A stretch of DNA of 64,000 bases. Origin: an uncultured Kiloniellaceae bacterium. Its GTDB lineage: Bacteria; Pseudomonadota; Alphaproteobacteria; Kiloniellales; Kiloniellaceae. The notes under the pieces were generated by a model. The model was given only the letters and a program-made list of their open reading frames with translations, was not told the origin of the DNA and did no database searches. Shown here one piece after another: positions 37,927-46,701 of this stretch. Location: the NCBI GenBank assembly GCA_947500035.1, contig CANMQP010000001.1:209925-273924 (forward strand), written 5' to 3'. Every line of letters starts with the position of its first letter. The first letter of the stretch is position 1. The translations under genes were made by a program, and so were the position numbers.

Positions 37927-38589
37927 TCATATAAACGACCTGTTCTCGTCCGAGATTTTCGACGCCTCGCTGAGGATTCGGCCCACCAACACGATAAGGA
38001 GCCCGATCACAATTGCAAAGGCGTCAAGTTCGCCGACACTTATGTAAGCTATCAGCGCTAAATCCGGAGCGCCGAAGGTCAGCGCGACCTCTCCCGGAGC
38101 AGCGGCAACGAGGATTGTCTTTAATAGCGTATAATCGGAGATGAAACCTACCGGCGCGAGGAAGGTGATCATCCATCCGACCCGTCCCAGGCGAAGGGCG
38201 GAGATCTCGTTAAAGATCTCGCCGCGCCTGTAGCCCCGGAACAGCTCCCGCGCCCAGTAAAGGGCAAAGAGCGCCAGCACGTTGATAAGGTTCGAACTCA
38301 GGAAAATAACTGTGCGCGCCATCAGAGAATAACTCTCGGGTGCGGGATACTTCGGTTGTCCGGCCTCGAACACCGGCGCGAACTCCGGATTGGTCTCCAG
38401 GAAGGAATAGACAAAGGTGAGCAATACTTCATCTTCAGAAGACGCAAAAATCAGCGAATAGAGAGCGTCACCGCAATACCAGACGATAACAGCCATCCCG
38501 ATAAACGTCACAATCTCGGCGCCCCGCGCCCAGGAGCGTATCCGGCTCGTTGCCTGCACCCGCTCCGATAGCGTCTCGTGCATCATCAT
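37927..38589 (-). CDS. DUF2975 membrane protein
   Basis: 220 residues from ATG 38589, chosen because TTGGAGAG lies about 8 nt upstream; ATG 38619 is in frame but has no such signal. Four membrane helices at about 20-45, 85-110, 135-160 and 180-205 (numbered from 38589). The family hallmark is the loop ELFRGYRRGEIFNEISALRL and the C-terminal ILSEASKISDENRSFI, which normally contacts or is co-regulated with the HTH partner. It is directly upstream of the HTH gene on the minus strand. Confidence 0.9.
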   Translation of the reverse strand: MMMHETLSERVQATSRIRSWARGAEIVTFIGMAVIVWYCGDALYSLIFASSEDEVLLTFVYSFLETNPEFAPVFEAGQPKYPAPESYSLMARTVIFLSSNLINVLALFALYWARELFRGYRRGEIFNEISALRLGRVGWMITFLAPVGFISDYTLLKTILVAAAPGEVALTFGAPDLALIAYISVGELDAFAIVIGLLIVLVGRILSEASKISDENRSFI

Positions 38590-38807
38590 TAAAAGTCTCT
38601 CCAATTCGCGGCGCACCATGGGCCATCAAAAAAGTTTCGCACTTTCGAGCCGTCCAAGACGTGGTGCTTTCCGGCTCCACTCGGCAGCGCTCAAGGCACA
38701 AAAGATCTATAATTATTATTTTTCTTGTATTTTTTATTGCAAAACAATAATTACTTCTCATTCGACGAATGTATAGCGTCGTTTAACACATAGCAATGGG
38801 ATCTAAA

Positions 38808-39551
38808 ATGAACTTCTTGAAGCGGGAACCCTCCCTTTCGAGCGCCGCCACTGCGGCCAATTCAGGGGCCAATTCAGGGGCCGAATCAGGGGCCGAATCA
38901 GGGGCCAAATCACACGCAAGCTCGATTCTCTTGGGCCTGGCAGCTCTTTTTCTGTCGCCGGCCACGGCTTCGGCGCAAGAGGCCAAAGACAATTGGACTG
39001 GACCCTACGTTGGGCTGACCCTTGGTTTGCAGGGAACCGCGGCGTCGATCGACAATGACGCCAATGGCGAAGACCTGGACCTGGATGACAGCGGTGTCGC
39101 GATCGGTCTTTTGGGTGGTTACAACTTCTCTCCCTTCGGCCGTTCCGAGAGCGGACAATGGCTGATCGGCGCCGAAGTTGATGCGCAGTTTCTGGGTAGT
39201 GACGATAGTGCGAACGACTCGGTCCTGGGCACCGCGACCCTCGACAGCAGCTGGGTCGCATCGACCCGCATCCGTGCCGGTTATGCCTGGGAGCACCTGC
39301 ATCTCTACGGAACCGCGGGTCTTGCTCTGTCAGATATCCATGTTGAGACCGTGGGGGACGATGACGACGGCGTCCGTGCCGGATTGGCCCTGGGTCTCGG
39401 AGCCGAATACGCAATCGATGAAAACTGGTCGGGCCGTCTGGAAGGCATCAGCTATGGCTTCGGAGAGGACGACCGCCGGATTGCAGGATCGGACCGTGAC
39501 ATCGGCATTGGTGCCGCTGTGATCCGCATGGGCGTCTCGCGGCGCTTTTAA
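38808..39551 (+). CDS. Outer-membrane beta-barrel protein (Omp25/31-like) with repeat-bearing signal region
   Basis: About 247 residues from ATG 38808 (GGGA 7 nt upstream); ATG 38796 is an in-frame alternative. The hydrophobic export core ILLGLAALFLSPATASA ends before QEAKDNW. The mature protein has the porin-family start WTGPYVGLTLG, alternating beta strands (GLLGGYNFSPFG, WLIGAEVDAQFLG, TRIRAGYAW, LYGTAGLALSDI) and the C-terminal Phe (MGVSRRF) needed for barrel assembly. The n-region before the hydrophobic core is unusually long, about 35 residues, because of a tandem repeat encoding (N/E)SGA. A strong terminator follows. Confidence 0.88.
   Translation: MNFLKREPSLSSAATAANSGANSGAESGAESGAKSHASSILLGLAALFLSPATASAQEAKDNWTGPYVGLTLGLQGTAASIDNDANGEDLDLDDSGVAIGLLGGYNFSPFGRSESGQWLIGAEVDAQFLGSDDSANDSVLGTATLDSSWVASTRIRAGYAWEHLHLYGTAGLALSDIHVETVGDDDDGVRAGLALGLGAEYAIDENWSGRLEGISYGFGEDDRRIAGSDRDIGIGAAVIRMGVSRRF
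38855..38912 (+). repeat. 12-bp tandem repeat inside the porin export signal
   Basis: Four full copies of a 12-bp unit (GGCCAATTCAGG or GGCCGAATCAGG) at 38855-38902 plus a partial fifth to 38912. Each codes for four residues, giving ANSG, ANSG, AESG, AESG, AKS. Because the unit is a multiple of three, copy-number changes would keep the frame. Confidence 0.92.
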
Positions 39552-39577
39552 GCTCAACGACTGAAAGTCTTACCTCG

Positions 39578-39620
39578 AAGGGCGGACGGCTTGTCATTCT
39601 CAGCCGCCCGCCCTTCTTTA
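39578..39620 (+). terminator. Terminator after the porin gene
   Basis: AAGGGCGGACGGCT (39578-39591) pairs with AGCCGCCCGCCCTT (39602-39615), one mismatch, 10-nt loop, then CTTTATTTG. It lies 26 nt past the stop. Confidence 0.9.
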
Positions 39621-39722
39621 TTTGCTTGATGCCTCCGGACAGGATTGGAGGTTCCCTCTTTCGTCCGCGCCGCTTTGCTCTATTTTACAGGAATCGCGAA
39701 TTGATCCGGAGATTGACGCAAC

Positions 39723-40826
39723 GTGGAAACCGAACTGCAAGCCTGTTTCTCCCCTGACTATGCCTCTGCGCGTCAGAGGTTTCTTGCGCACTGCCGGCAC
39801 CTCGGCTTGGAGGTCCGGTCATACCAGAACCCCAACTCAGGCCCTGAGGGAGAGGAGCTTGCGGCGGATACAGCATGGGTTGGCAAGCAAGACGCGCGGA
39901 ACGTTATCGTCACTTTATCGGCGACCCATGGCGTCGAAGGTTTCTGCGGGTCCGGCGCACAATTGGACTGGATGCGCAACAAAGGCCCGGAGAGCCTGCC
40001 CAACGACGTTGCGATGCTGATTATTCACGCGATCAATCCGCACGGTTTCGCCTGGCTGCGCCGGGTGACAGAAGAAGGCTGCGATCTCAACCGCAACTGG
40101 ATTGACTTCGACGAGCCCCATCCGGTCAATCCCGGTTTCGAGGCTTTGCGGGACGTTCTGCTGCCACCGGAGCTCTCCGGCCCACTCTTCGATAAGGCCG
40201 AGGAAGAAATCGCGCGTTGGCGCGCCGAACACGGAGAGACCGCATTCCACGTCGCACGCGGCGGCGGGCAGTATAGTCACCCGGAAGGTATGTTTTACGG
40301 TGGCAGCGCGCCAACCTGGTCGCGCCGCGCCCTTGAGAGCATCATGGTCGACTACCACCTGCCACAGCGGGATCATATCGCGATCATCGACTACCACACC
40401 GGTCTGGGGCCGTTCGGATATGGCGAACCGATCTGCGGAAATCCGCCCGGAACATCGGGCCATTCCCGTGCCAAGAGCTGGTACGGGCAATCGCTGACGG
40501 AACCTGATCTGGGCACCTCCTCGTCGGTACCGAAGGTCGGGCTTTCCGAGTATGGCTGGACGCGTATCGTGGGGGATATTCATACCTATGTGGCGCTCGA
40601 ATACGGCACCTACAGTCCTGATGCGGGCCGGGCCGCGCTCCGTGCCGACCATTGGCTCCATGCCCGCGGGGACGTGGACTGGCAGGCAGAGGAAACCCGC
40701 GCAATCAAAAAAAGACTGAAGAATCACTATTACCCCGGAACATCCGACTGGCAGGAAATGGTCATTTTCCGAAGCCGCATGATTCTCCGGCAGGCCCAGC
40801 AAGGCTTGATGGCGGGAAGCCGATGA
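39723..40826 (+). CDS. DUF2817 protein, M14-carboxypeptidase-like metallohydrolase
   Basis: 367 residues from GTG 39723, cytoplasmic (no signal peptide). DUF2817 is related to M14 zinc carboxypeptidases and the AstE/AspA deacylases. Visible metal-site features are the first His/Glu in [23 protein letters not shown] with [10 protein letters not shown] (the substrate-binding NR pair), a second metal His in [12 protein letters not shown], and a possible catalytic Glu in [10 protein letters not shown]. It probably hydrolyses an amide or peptide bond of a small molecule. It ends 34 nt before kynB in the same direction, so it is likely part of the kynurenine operon; a role in that pathway is inference. 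Confidence 0.85.
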   Translation: METELQACFSPDYASARQRFLAHCRHLGLEVRSYQNPNSGPEGEELAADTAWVGKQDARNVIVTLSATHGVEGFCGSGAQLDWMRNKGPESLPNDVAMLIIHAINPHGFAWLRRVTEEGCDLNRNWIDFDEPHPVNPGFEALRDVLLPPELSGPLFDKAEEEIARWRAEHGETAFHVARGGGQYSHPEGMFYGGSAPTWSRRALESIMVDYHLPQRDHIAIIDYHTGLGPFGYGEPICGNPPGTSGHSRAKSWYGQSLTEPDLGTSSSVPKVGLSEYGWTRIVGDIHTYVALEYGTYSPDAGRAALRADHWLHARGDVDWQAEETRAIKKRLKNHYYPGTSDWQEMVIFRSRMILRQAQQGLMAGSR

Positions 40827-40860
40827 ACTCTCAAAGTCACCACAGGGGCTTTTGACGCGC

Positions 40861-41493
40861 ATGAAACTCTGGGACATTACGCAACCGCTCCGACCCGGGC
40901 TCCCGGTTTGGCCTGGCGATACAGCTTATGGAGAAGAGCGAACCTGGCAGATTGGCGAGAACTGTCCGGTGAATATCTCCAAGGTCACCCTCTCGACGCA
41001 CAGCGGCACCCATGCGGATGCGCCGCTGCATTATGACCCCGATGGCCTGCCTTCGGGCCAGGTCGACTTAAGCTTCTATCTTGGCCCCTGCGTCGTCTTG
41101 GATGTGACCGGCGCCGGACGTGTTATTCAGCCGGCAGATATTGCGCCGGCACTTGAGCAGCCCTTGGAACGCCTTCTTCTGAAGACCTATGAGAAAACGC
41201 CGCTGGAGCAATGGGACGACAACTTTACGGCAATCGCGCCCGAGAGTATCGACGCGCTCTCTGCAGCAGGCGTTCGATTGATCGGGACCGACACTCCGTC
41301 CCTCGACCCGCAGACCTCCAAGACCATGGATGCTCACCAAGCCGTCCGCCGCGCCGGGATGGCGATCCTGGAGGGTCTGGTGCTCGACGACGTGCCGGCC
41401 GGCTGCTACGAACTCATCGCATTGCCTATCAAGCTCGCCAACTTGGACGCTGCGCCGGTGCGCGCCGTATTGAGAGGACCAGTTCCATCGTGA
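40861..41493 (+). CDS. kynB: Kynurenine formamidase (cyclase-family)
   Basis: Hydrolyses N-formylkynurenine to kynurenine and formate. 210 residues from ATG 40861 ([20 protein letters not shown]); a TTG three codons earlier lies closer to AGGGG and may be the real start. It has the metal-binding [16 protein letters not shown] motif and [11 protein letters not shown], both typical of KynB. It lies between the DUF2817 gene and kynU; its stop overlaps the kynU GTG by 4 nt. Confidence 0.96.
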   Translation: MKLWDITQPLRPGLPVWPGDTAYGEERTWQIGENCPVNISKVTLSTHSGTHADAPLHYDPDGLPSGQVDLSFYLGPCVVLDVTGAGRVIQPADIAPALEQPLERLLLKTYEKTPLEQWDDNFTAIAPESIDALSAAGVRLIGTDTPSLDPQTSKTMDAHQAVRRAGMAILEGLVLDDVPAGCYELIALPIKLANLDAAPVRAVLRGPVPS

Positions 41494-42731
41494 GTGCTGT
41501 CACCCGAGAAGACCTGTTGGAGTGGGACCGCAATGACCCTCTTGGCCCGATGCGCGCGCAGTTCCGCATCCCGGCCGGTACTATTTACCTGGATGGCAAC
41601 TCGCTGGGGCCCATGCCGCGCGCGACCCCGGAACGCGTCGCCAAGGCCGTTGAGGAAGAATGGGGCGAGGACTTAATAAGGAGCTGGAACAAGCACGGCT
41701 GGATAGAGCTGCCGCAGCGCTGCGGCGCCAAGATCGCCGGGCTGATCGGCGCCGCGGCAGATGAAGTTGTGGTTGCCGATTCCACATCGGTCAATCTCTT
41801 CAAGCTGCTGGCCGCCGCGCTTCGCATGCGGCCGGACCGCAAGGTAATCCTATCGGACACGGGAAACTTCCCGACGGATCTTTATGTCGCCCAGGGTCTG
41901 ATCGAACTTCTCGACAAGGGTCATGAACTCCGTCTGGTGGAACCTGAAGAGGCTTTGGGGGCAATCGACGACGGCGTCGCGCTTGTCATGCTGACGCAAA
42001 CGGACTATCGCTCCGGCCGCTGTCACAATATGGAGGAGATAACGGCGAAAGCGCATGCGGCCGGTGCGCTCATGCTCTGGGATCTGGCGCACTCTGCGGG
42101 CGCATTCCCTGTCGACCTGAGAGGCGCAAAGGCCGATTTTGCGGTCGGCTGCGGCTACAAATACCTGAACGGCGGCCCCGGCGCGCCTGCATTTCTCTTC
42201 GTCGCCGAACGGCACCAGGATAAGGTGCGCCCACCTCTATCCGGCTGGATGGGTCATGAGGCTCCATTCCAGTTTGACCGCGACTACCGCCCCGCCGCAG
42301 GAATCTCCAGAAACCTCTGCGGAACCCCCGCAATCCTAAGTATGACGGCGCTCGATGCAGGACTCGACATCATGCAGAAGGCCGGCATGACGGCGATCCG
42401 GGAAAAATCCGTACGCATGACCGAGCTCTTCATCGAACTGGTGGAGGCACACTGCGCGGATTTCGGTTTCGAACTCTTTGGCCCGAGGGATCCGGAGAGC
42501 CGCGGCAGTCAGGTCTCCTTCAGACACGAACAGGGCTATCCGATCATGTCGGCCCTGATCGAACAGAACGTCATCGGTGATTTTCGCGCACCGGATATAT
42601 TGCGCTTCGGCTTCACGCCGCTTTATCTACGCTACGGTGACATCTGGGACGCGGTTCAGATCCTGCGTGATATCATGACCGAAGAGAGCTGGGACCAACC
42701 CAAGTTCCATAAACGGCAGGCGGTCACTTAA
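41490..42731 (+). CDS. kynU: Kynureninase
   Basis: PLP enzyme that splits kynurenine into anthranilate and alanine. 413 residues, normal length, from GTG 41490 in a GTGA overlap with kynB; AGAGGA is upstream. Signatures are [26 protein letters not shown], the PLP-Asp [15 protein letters not shown] and the PLP-Lys [16 protein letters not shown]. The frame extends upstream inside kynB but that part is a shadow. Middle gene of the kynB-kynU-kynA run. Confidence 0.98.
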   Translation: MSAVTREDLLEWDRNDPLGPMRAQFRIPAGTIYLDGNSLGPMPRATPERVAKAVEEEWGEDLIRSWNKHGWIELPQRCGAKIAGLIGAAADEVVVADSTSVNLFKLLAAALRMRPDRKVILSDTGNFPTDLYVAQGLIELLDKGHELRLVEPEEALGAIDDGVALVMLTQTDYRSGRCHNMEEITAKAHAAGALMLWDLAHSAGAFPVDLRGAKADFAVGCGYKYLNGGPGAPAFLFVAERHQDKVRPPLSGWMGHEAPFQFDRDYRPAAGISRNLCGTPAILSMTALDAGLDIMQKAGMTAIREKSVRMTELFIELVEAHCADFGFELFGPRDPESRGSQVSFRHEQGYPIMSALIEQNVIGDFRAPDILRFGFTPLYLRYGDIWDAVQILRDIMTEESWDQPKFHKRQAVT

Positions 42732-42789
42732 CCAGGCGACCACTTAAACCGCGATCCGATCCACATCTGTTGGAAGCGAGAGGGACGAG

Positions 42790-43644
42790 ATGCCTGAAGA
42801 GAAAAAGCCCACAGCCACCTCCGCAAACCTTCCGGAGGGCGCCCATAGCGATTTTACCGAGTCCATGAGTTACGGCGACTATCTCGGCCTGGATCGTTTG
42901 CTTGCCAGTCAAAACCCCGTCAGCGCAGAACATGACGAGCAGCTTTTCATCATCATCCACCAGGCAACCGAACTCTGGATGAAACTGATCCTGCACGAGC
43001 TGCACGCCGCCGTTGCCTGCATCCGCGCCGATGACCTCTCACCCGCCTTCAAGATGCTGGCGCGGGTCGCGCGCATCCAATCCCAGCTTATTCAGTCCTG
43101 GTCCGTGCTCTCCACCATGACACCTGCCGACTATCTGCGATTTCGAGACCAACTCGGCCTTTCCTCCGGCTTTCAGTCCTTTCAGTACCGCGAGATCGAG
43201 TTCTTGCTGGGGAACAAGAAGCCCGCTCTCCTGGCACCGCACCGCCATAAAGCAGAGATCCATGATCATCTGAAGGCCGTTCTCGAGGCGCCGAGCCTCT
43301 ATGATGAAGTCGTACTCCTGCTGGCACGCCGGGGCTTTCCTATCGACAGTGAAGTCACCAACCGGGACTGGAGCCAACCTTACGAGGCCGCGCGCTCGGT
43401 TGAAGAAGCCTGGCTGCAGGTCTACCGCTCGCCCGAGACCCATTGGGAACTTTACGATCTGGCCGAAAAGCTGGTCGACCAGGAAGACTCGTTCCAGCAA
43501 TGGCGCTTCCGGCACCTGAAAACCGTCAGCCGCATCATCGGTCACAAGCGCGGGACGGGCGGCACCAGCGGCGTCAACTACCTCTCGAAGGCCCTCAATT
43601 ACACCTTCTTCCCGGAACTTTGGAACCTGCGCACATCTCTTTAG
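42790..43644 (+). CDS. kynA: Tryptophan 2,3-dioxygenase
   Basis: Haem enzyme that opens the tryptophan indole ring with O2 to give N-formylkynurenine. 284 residues, standard. It has the start [29 protein letters not shown] (substrate and haem pocket), [20 protein letters not shown], and the haem-ligand region [20 protein letters not shown] with the terminal [17 protein letters not shown] Shine-Dalgarno precedes ATG 42790, 58 nt after kynU. With kynB and kynU it completes conversion of tryptophan to anthranilate. Confidence 0.98.
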   Translation: MPEEKKPTATSANLPEGAHSDFTESMSYGDYLGLDRLLASQNPVSAEHDEQLFIIIHQATELWMKLILHELHAAVACIRADDLSPAFKMLARVARIQSQLIQSWSVLSTMTPADYLRFRDQLGLSSGFQSFQYREIEFLLGNKKPALLAPHRHKAEIHDHLKAVLEAPSLYDEVVLLLARRGFPIDSEVTNRDWSQPYEAARSVEEAWLQVYRSPETHWELYDLAEKLVDQEDSFQQWRFRHLKTVSRIIGHKRGTGGTSGVNYLSKALNYTFFPELWNLRTSL

Positions 43645-43905
43645 CGTTTGCGCGCTCATCTGTGACAACATCATCGCGCGAAGATAAAGATCAACTCCAC
43701 CGCTAGGGATAGCTCTTTCTCCAAAGGCTTCGGCCCGGAAACTGCGATTGAACAGCCTCAAGCAGAACACCACCGAGAGTGTATAAGCTCTTCATTTTCC
43801 ATGTATTCTTGGCCATCAGCGATCTTTTGAGCTTAATCCATCCTCAACACCTTTACGGCATTTTACCAAGTTGCAGCAGTTTTTGCGGAAACACGACGGG
43901 TACAG
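43645..43905. other. Intergenic stretch after kynA, no gene seen
   Basis: 261 bases with no supported ORF, tRNA or clear hairpin terminator. It separates the kynurenine genes from an unrecognised protein and probably carries that gene's promoter. Confidence 0.4.
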
Positions 43906-44976
43906 ATGTCTCAAGCTCAAGCGGCGGTTGAGGCCGCACAGGACGAGAATTCAAAAGCAGCCGATCTGCTCGCGCGGGATTCGCTGCGCATTCTGCCGCT
44001 GTCTTGCATTCCCCTGGAGACAGCACCGCTTCAGCGCGCGAGGATCGTCAAAAACGTGCACCTTCAGGGCGTCGTCGAGATGTTTCAGGACGAGAGCACC
44101 GGCAGCGGTCAGTTGGAGCCGGACCAGCTGCCGACCTACTACGGCTGGGATCCCAACAAGGAACACGTGGATTTGCGGCGCATCCGCGCTCTGGCGAGCC
44201 TCAGCAGCTATGACGTTTACAGCCTGCGCATCGAACTCAGGCGCCTGGGCATCGACGTGAACGACCACGAAGCTCTGACCCTCTCGGAGGAAAAGAGCAG
44301 AGAACTTGCCGGTTACATGAAAACCTTCACCGGTCCTCTCCTGCAGCAGGTTTACGGTTCCGGCGACGAGAATATCCAGGATTTCGGACAGCTTGTTGCG
44401 ATGTTCGCCTCTCCGAACCGCGAAGAAGCCCAGAAAAACCTGCAAAAGTTGGCCGACAAGCTGGAAATCGAGTTAAGCGAAGTACCGGCGTTCCTGGAAG
44501 ACTATGCAGACACCTTTCTCTCGCTGGCCTACTTCAAGGAGTGCATGGACCAGGTTGTCCCGGATGTGATGTCCTTTCTCGAGAACATCGGCGATCTGAG
44601 ATCAAATCTGCAGCTGCAGCGCACCACGGGGTTTCTCGAGACCTGCGATTTCATGGAACCGCGCCTGAACAGCATCATCACGTCGATCACCGGGCGTTTC
44701 GAACGCTTCGATCAGCATACGAAAAACCTCTGGGACAATGTCTCCGCCAGTTCCTTTCAGCGCATCCGCACCATGATCAAAAGCCATCACAAGACGGTCG
44801 GCGGCGTTCTCTGCGGCCTCACCACCAAGATGGATGCCTGGGAGACGAAATTCGGCACCATCAGTCAGGGTGCGGCAGTCGTAGCGCGGGCGGACTTCAT
44901 CATGAGCGACATGCGGCACGGCATATCGAGGCTCGAGGAGCTTGAAAAATCTGCGCCGGATATCGCCGACGCCTGA
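43906..44976 (+). CDS. Conserved-looking hypothetical helical protein
   Basis: 356 residues from ATG 43906, cytoplasmic, without signal peptide or membrane segments. After a helical N-terminus (about 1-25) there is a compact region (RILPLSCIPLETAPLQRARI), then a long mainly helical body with stretches such as FKECMDQVVPDVMSFLENI and FERFDQHTKNLWDNVSA that look like bundled or coiled-coil helices. I do not recognise the family. Coding quality is high (typical codon use, sensible start), so it is a real gene. It is monocistronic and convergent with the AraC-type regulator gene. The helical, methyl-receptor-like C-terminal half would fit a signalling or structural role, but that is speculation. 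Confidence 0.8.
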   Translation: MSQAQAAVEAAQDENSKAADLLARDSLRILPLSCIPLETAPLQRARIVKNVHLQGVVEMFQDESTGSGQLEPDQLPTYYGWDPNKEHVDLRRIRALASLSSYDVYSLRIELRRLGIDVNDHEALTLSEEKSRELAGYMKTFTGPLLQQVYGSGDENIQDFGQLVAMFASPNREEAQKNLQKLADKLEIELSEVPAFLEDYADTFLSLAYFKECMDQVVPDVMSFLENIGDLRSNLQLQRTTGFLETCDFMEPRLNSIITSITGRFERFDQHTKNLWDNVSASSFQRIRTMIKSHHKTVGGVLCGLTTKMDAWETKFGTISQGAAVVARADFIMSDMRHGISRLEELEKSAPDIADA

Positions 44977-45020
44977 ATGGCGTTATCCTATCGTCGACTG
45001 CCACCGGCTTTCCAAACTGG

Positions 45021-45956
45021 TCACAGCATCTTGCTGGCACGGCGATAGCTGCCTGGCCCGACCCCGAAAGTCTCCTTGAAGCGCCGTGAGAACGATGGCG
45101 TCGATGCATAGCCGCAGCGGCCTGCAATCTCAAGCATATCCAGATTGGTTCCTGCCAGCAGCGCTCGCGCCTTGATTAAACGCCAATGGGTCAGGTATTC
45201 GATCGGTGGAACACCGAGCAGTTCAGTGAACCGGCGGGCAAAGCCCGCGCGCGACATGCCTGCGATCTCGGCAAGACCCTGGATTTTCCAGCTCACATGA
45301 GGTTGCGTATGCATCACCTGGAGAGCCCTGGAGAGCTGAACATCCGATAGCGCCGCCATAAAGCCTTTCGCCGGGCTCAACGGGTCCGTTTCCATCCGCC
45401 GTACCGACTGAATGAATATGATCTCCAGCAGACGGGTCAATACCCCCACAGTTCCTTGCGCGTTCAGGTCCGCCTCCATAGATAAAAGGCGCAATGCCAT
45501 AGCTGTCCAGGGGGCGCTGCCCAAATCCTGGGGACGGAGAACCATCAGCTCTGGCAGGTTGGCCAAAACCGGGTGATCGATCGCCTCATCGAACTGGCAA
45601 AACCCGCAAAGCAGGCGCGTCCGACGTTCTCCCTCACCATAGCGAAGCACGCCCTGCTGCAGCGCGCCGTTTTCAACAACCTCGGAAAGCGGAACCGGGG
45701 CAAGCCCGGGCGCACTTGAAAGAACCTGCGCCACGCCATTGGGCACGATTGCGATGTCTCCCTGCGTCAACTCGTTGATTCCGCCATCTGGCAGTTGCAG
45801 CCAGCAGCGCCCTTCACACAGAAGATGGAAACGGATCCGACGCATCTCGGACGGTACTTCGACAGAGAATTCACCGCGCAACTGGGCTGAAAAATAGAGA
45901 TCGCTATGGATTCTCAGCGTTGAGAAAACATCCGACAGAACGTCAATTTCGTTCAT
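45021..45956 (-). CDS. AraC-family transcriptional regulator with cupin sensor
   Basis: 311 residues. The N-terminal cupin-type AraC_binding_2 domain (about 1-190) has LLCEGRCWLQLPDG and YGEGERRTRLLCGFCQFD. The C-terminal AraC DNA-binding domain (about 205-305) has two helix-turn-helix motifs: LAEIAGMSRAGFARRFTELL with GVPPIEYLTHWRL, and MLEIAGRCGYASTPSFSRRF with GVGPGSYRR. It is divergent from the LysE exporter (104-nt gap), so it probably controls that gene and itself. Confidence 0.93.
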   Translation of the reverse strand: MNEIDVLSDVFSTLRIHSDLYFSAQLRGEFSVEVPSEMRRIRFHLLCEGRCWLQLPDGGINELTQGDIAIVPNGVAQVLSSAPGLAPVPLSEVVENGALQQGVLRYGEGERRTRLLCGFCQFDEAIDHPVLANLPELMVLRPQDLGSAPWTAMALRLLSMEADLNAQGTVGVLTRLLEIIFIQSVRRMETDPLSPAKGFMAALSDVQLSRALQVMHTQPHVSWKIQGLAEIAGMSRAGFARRFTELLGVPPIEYLTHWRLIKARALLAGTNLDMLEIAGRCGYASTPSFSRRFKETFGVGPGSYRRASKML

Positions 45957-46060
45957 TTCGAAGCATTTTTGAGACGATTGGATAAGAAATTCAGATTACG
46001 GGAGAGTGTTGCTCACGCAAAGCCATGTCAAGTTTACAGCATCGCACACAAGGAAACCCG

Positions 46061-46672
46061 ATGCCCCAAGACACTTTGATTGCTTTGATAGGCTTTGCTT
46101 TCGTCATGTCCATCTCGCCCGGCCCGGGTAACTTTCTACTCCTGGCTTCAGGCGTGAATTTCGGGCTCCGGCGTTCAATCCCACTCATCCTTGGGATTAG
46201 CCTCGGATTCTTGACGATGGTGTTCTGCGTTGGCGTCGGACTGGGTCAGGTTCTCAATCAATTCCCCATCGTCTACACGCTGCTGAAGTTCCTTTGCGCG
46301 GCCTACGTCCTCTGGCTGGCCTTCAGGATCGCGCGCAGCCGCTCAATAGGCAGTAGGGATCACGACCTCCTGGCACAGCCAATTTCGTTCCAACAGGCGG
46401 CACTGTTTCAACTGGTCAATCCCAAGGCCTGGGCAGTCGCATTGATCGTGACAGTGTCCTACACCAATCCCGACTGCTATTTGACCAGCCTGATTCTGAT
46501 GATCCTGGTGTTTGCCATTGTGAATCTGCCGTCCATCAGCGTCTGGGCGGTGTCAGGCGTCGCTCTCAAGCGCATCCTCGGTGAAGGGCGAAGAGGCGTG
46601 ATCTTCAACATCTTCATGGCGTTCTTACTTGTAGGCTCAATGATTCCGGTGCTGCTCGAATCGATCGATTAA
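46061..46672 (+). CDS. LysE-family amino-acid/homoserine-lactone type exporter
   Basis: 203-residue inner-membrane protein with six helices. ATG 46061 is chosen because AAGGAA lies 5 nt upstream; the frame extends 12 codons earlier. The family hallmark is the first-helix motif SISPGPGNFLLLASGVNFG, followed by helix 2 (IPLILGISLGFLTMVFCVG) and helix 4 with FQLVNPKAWAVALIV. LysE/RhtB proteins export amino acids or related compounds; the substrate is unknown. The divergent AraC regulator is the likely switch. Confidence 0.92.
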   Translation: MPQDTLIALIGFAFVMSISPGPGNFLLLASGVNFGLRRSIPLILGISLGFLTMVFCVGVGLGQVLNQFPIVYTLLKFLCAAYVLWLAFRIARSRSIGSRDHDLLAQPISFQQAALFQLVNPKAWAVALIVTVSYTNPDCYLTSLILMILVFAIVNLPSISVWAVSGVALKRILGEGRRGVIFNIFMAFLLVGSMIPVLLESID

Positions 46673-46701
46673 CATCAGACGGAGACAGTCCTGACGCCGA
46701 T

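Noticed and set aside
37641..38589. HTH/DUF2975 pair considered as a toxin-antitoxin module
   Set aside because: The membrane partner is a four-helix DUF2975 protein of a known non-toxin pairing, and the HTH protein lacks an antitoxin tail.
38855..38912. Short tandem repeats considered as a CRISPR array
   Set aside because: Units are 12 bp, contiguous and in frame inside a coding region; there are no spacers.
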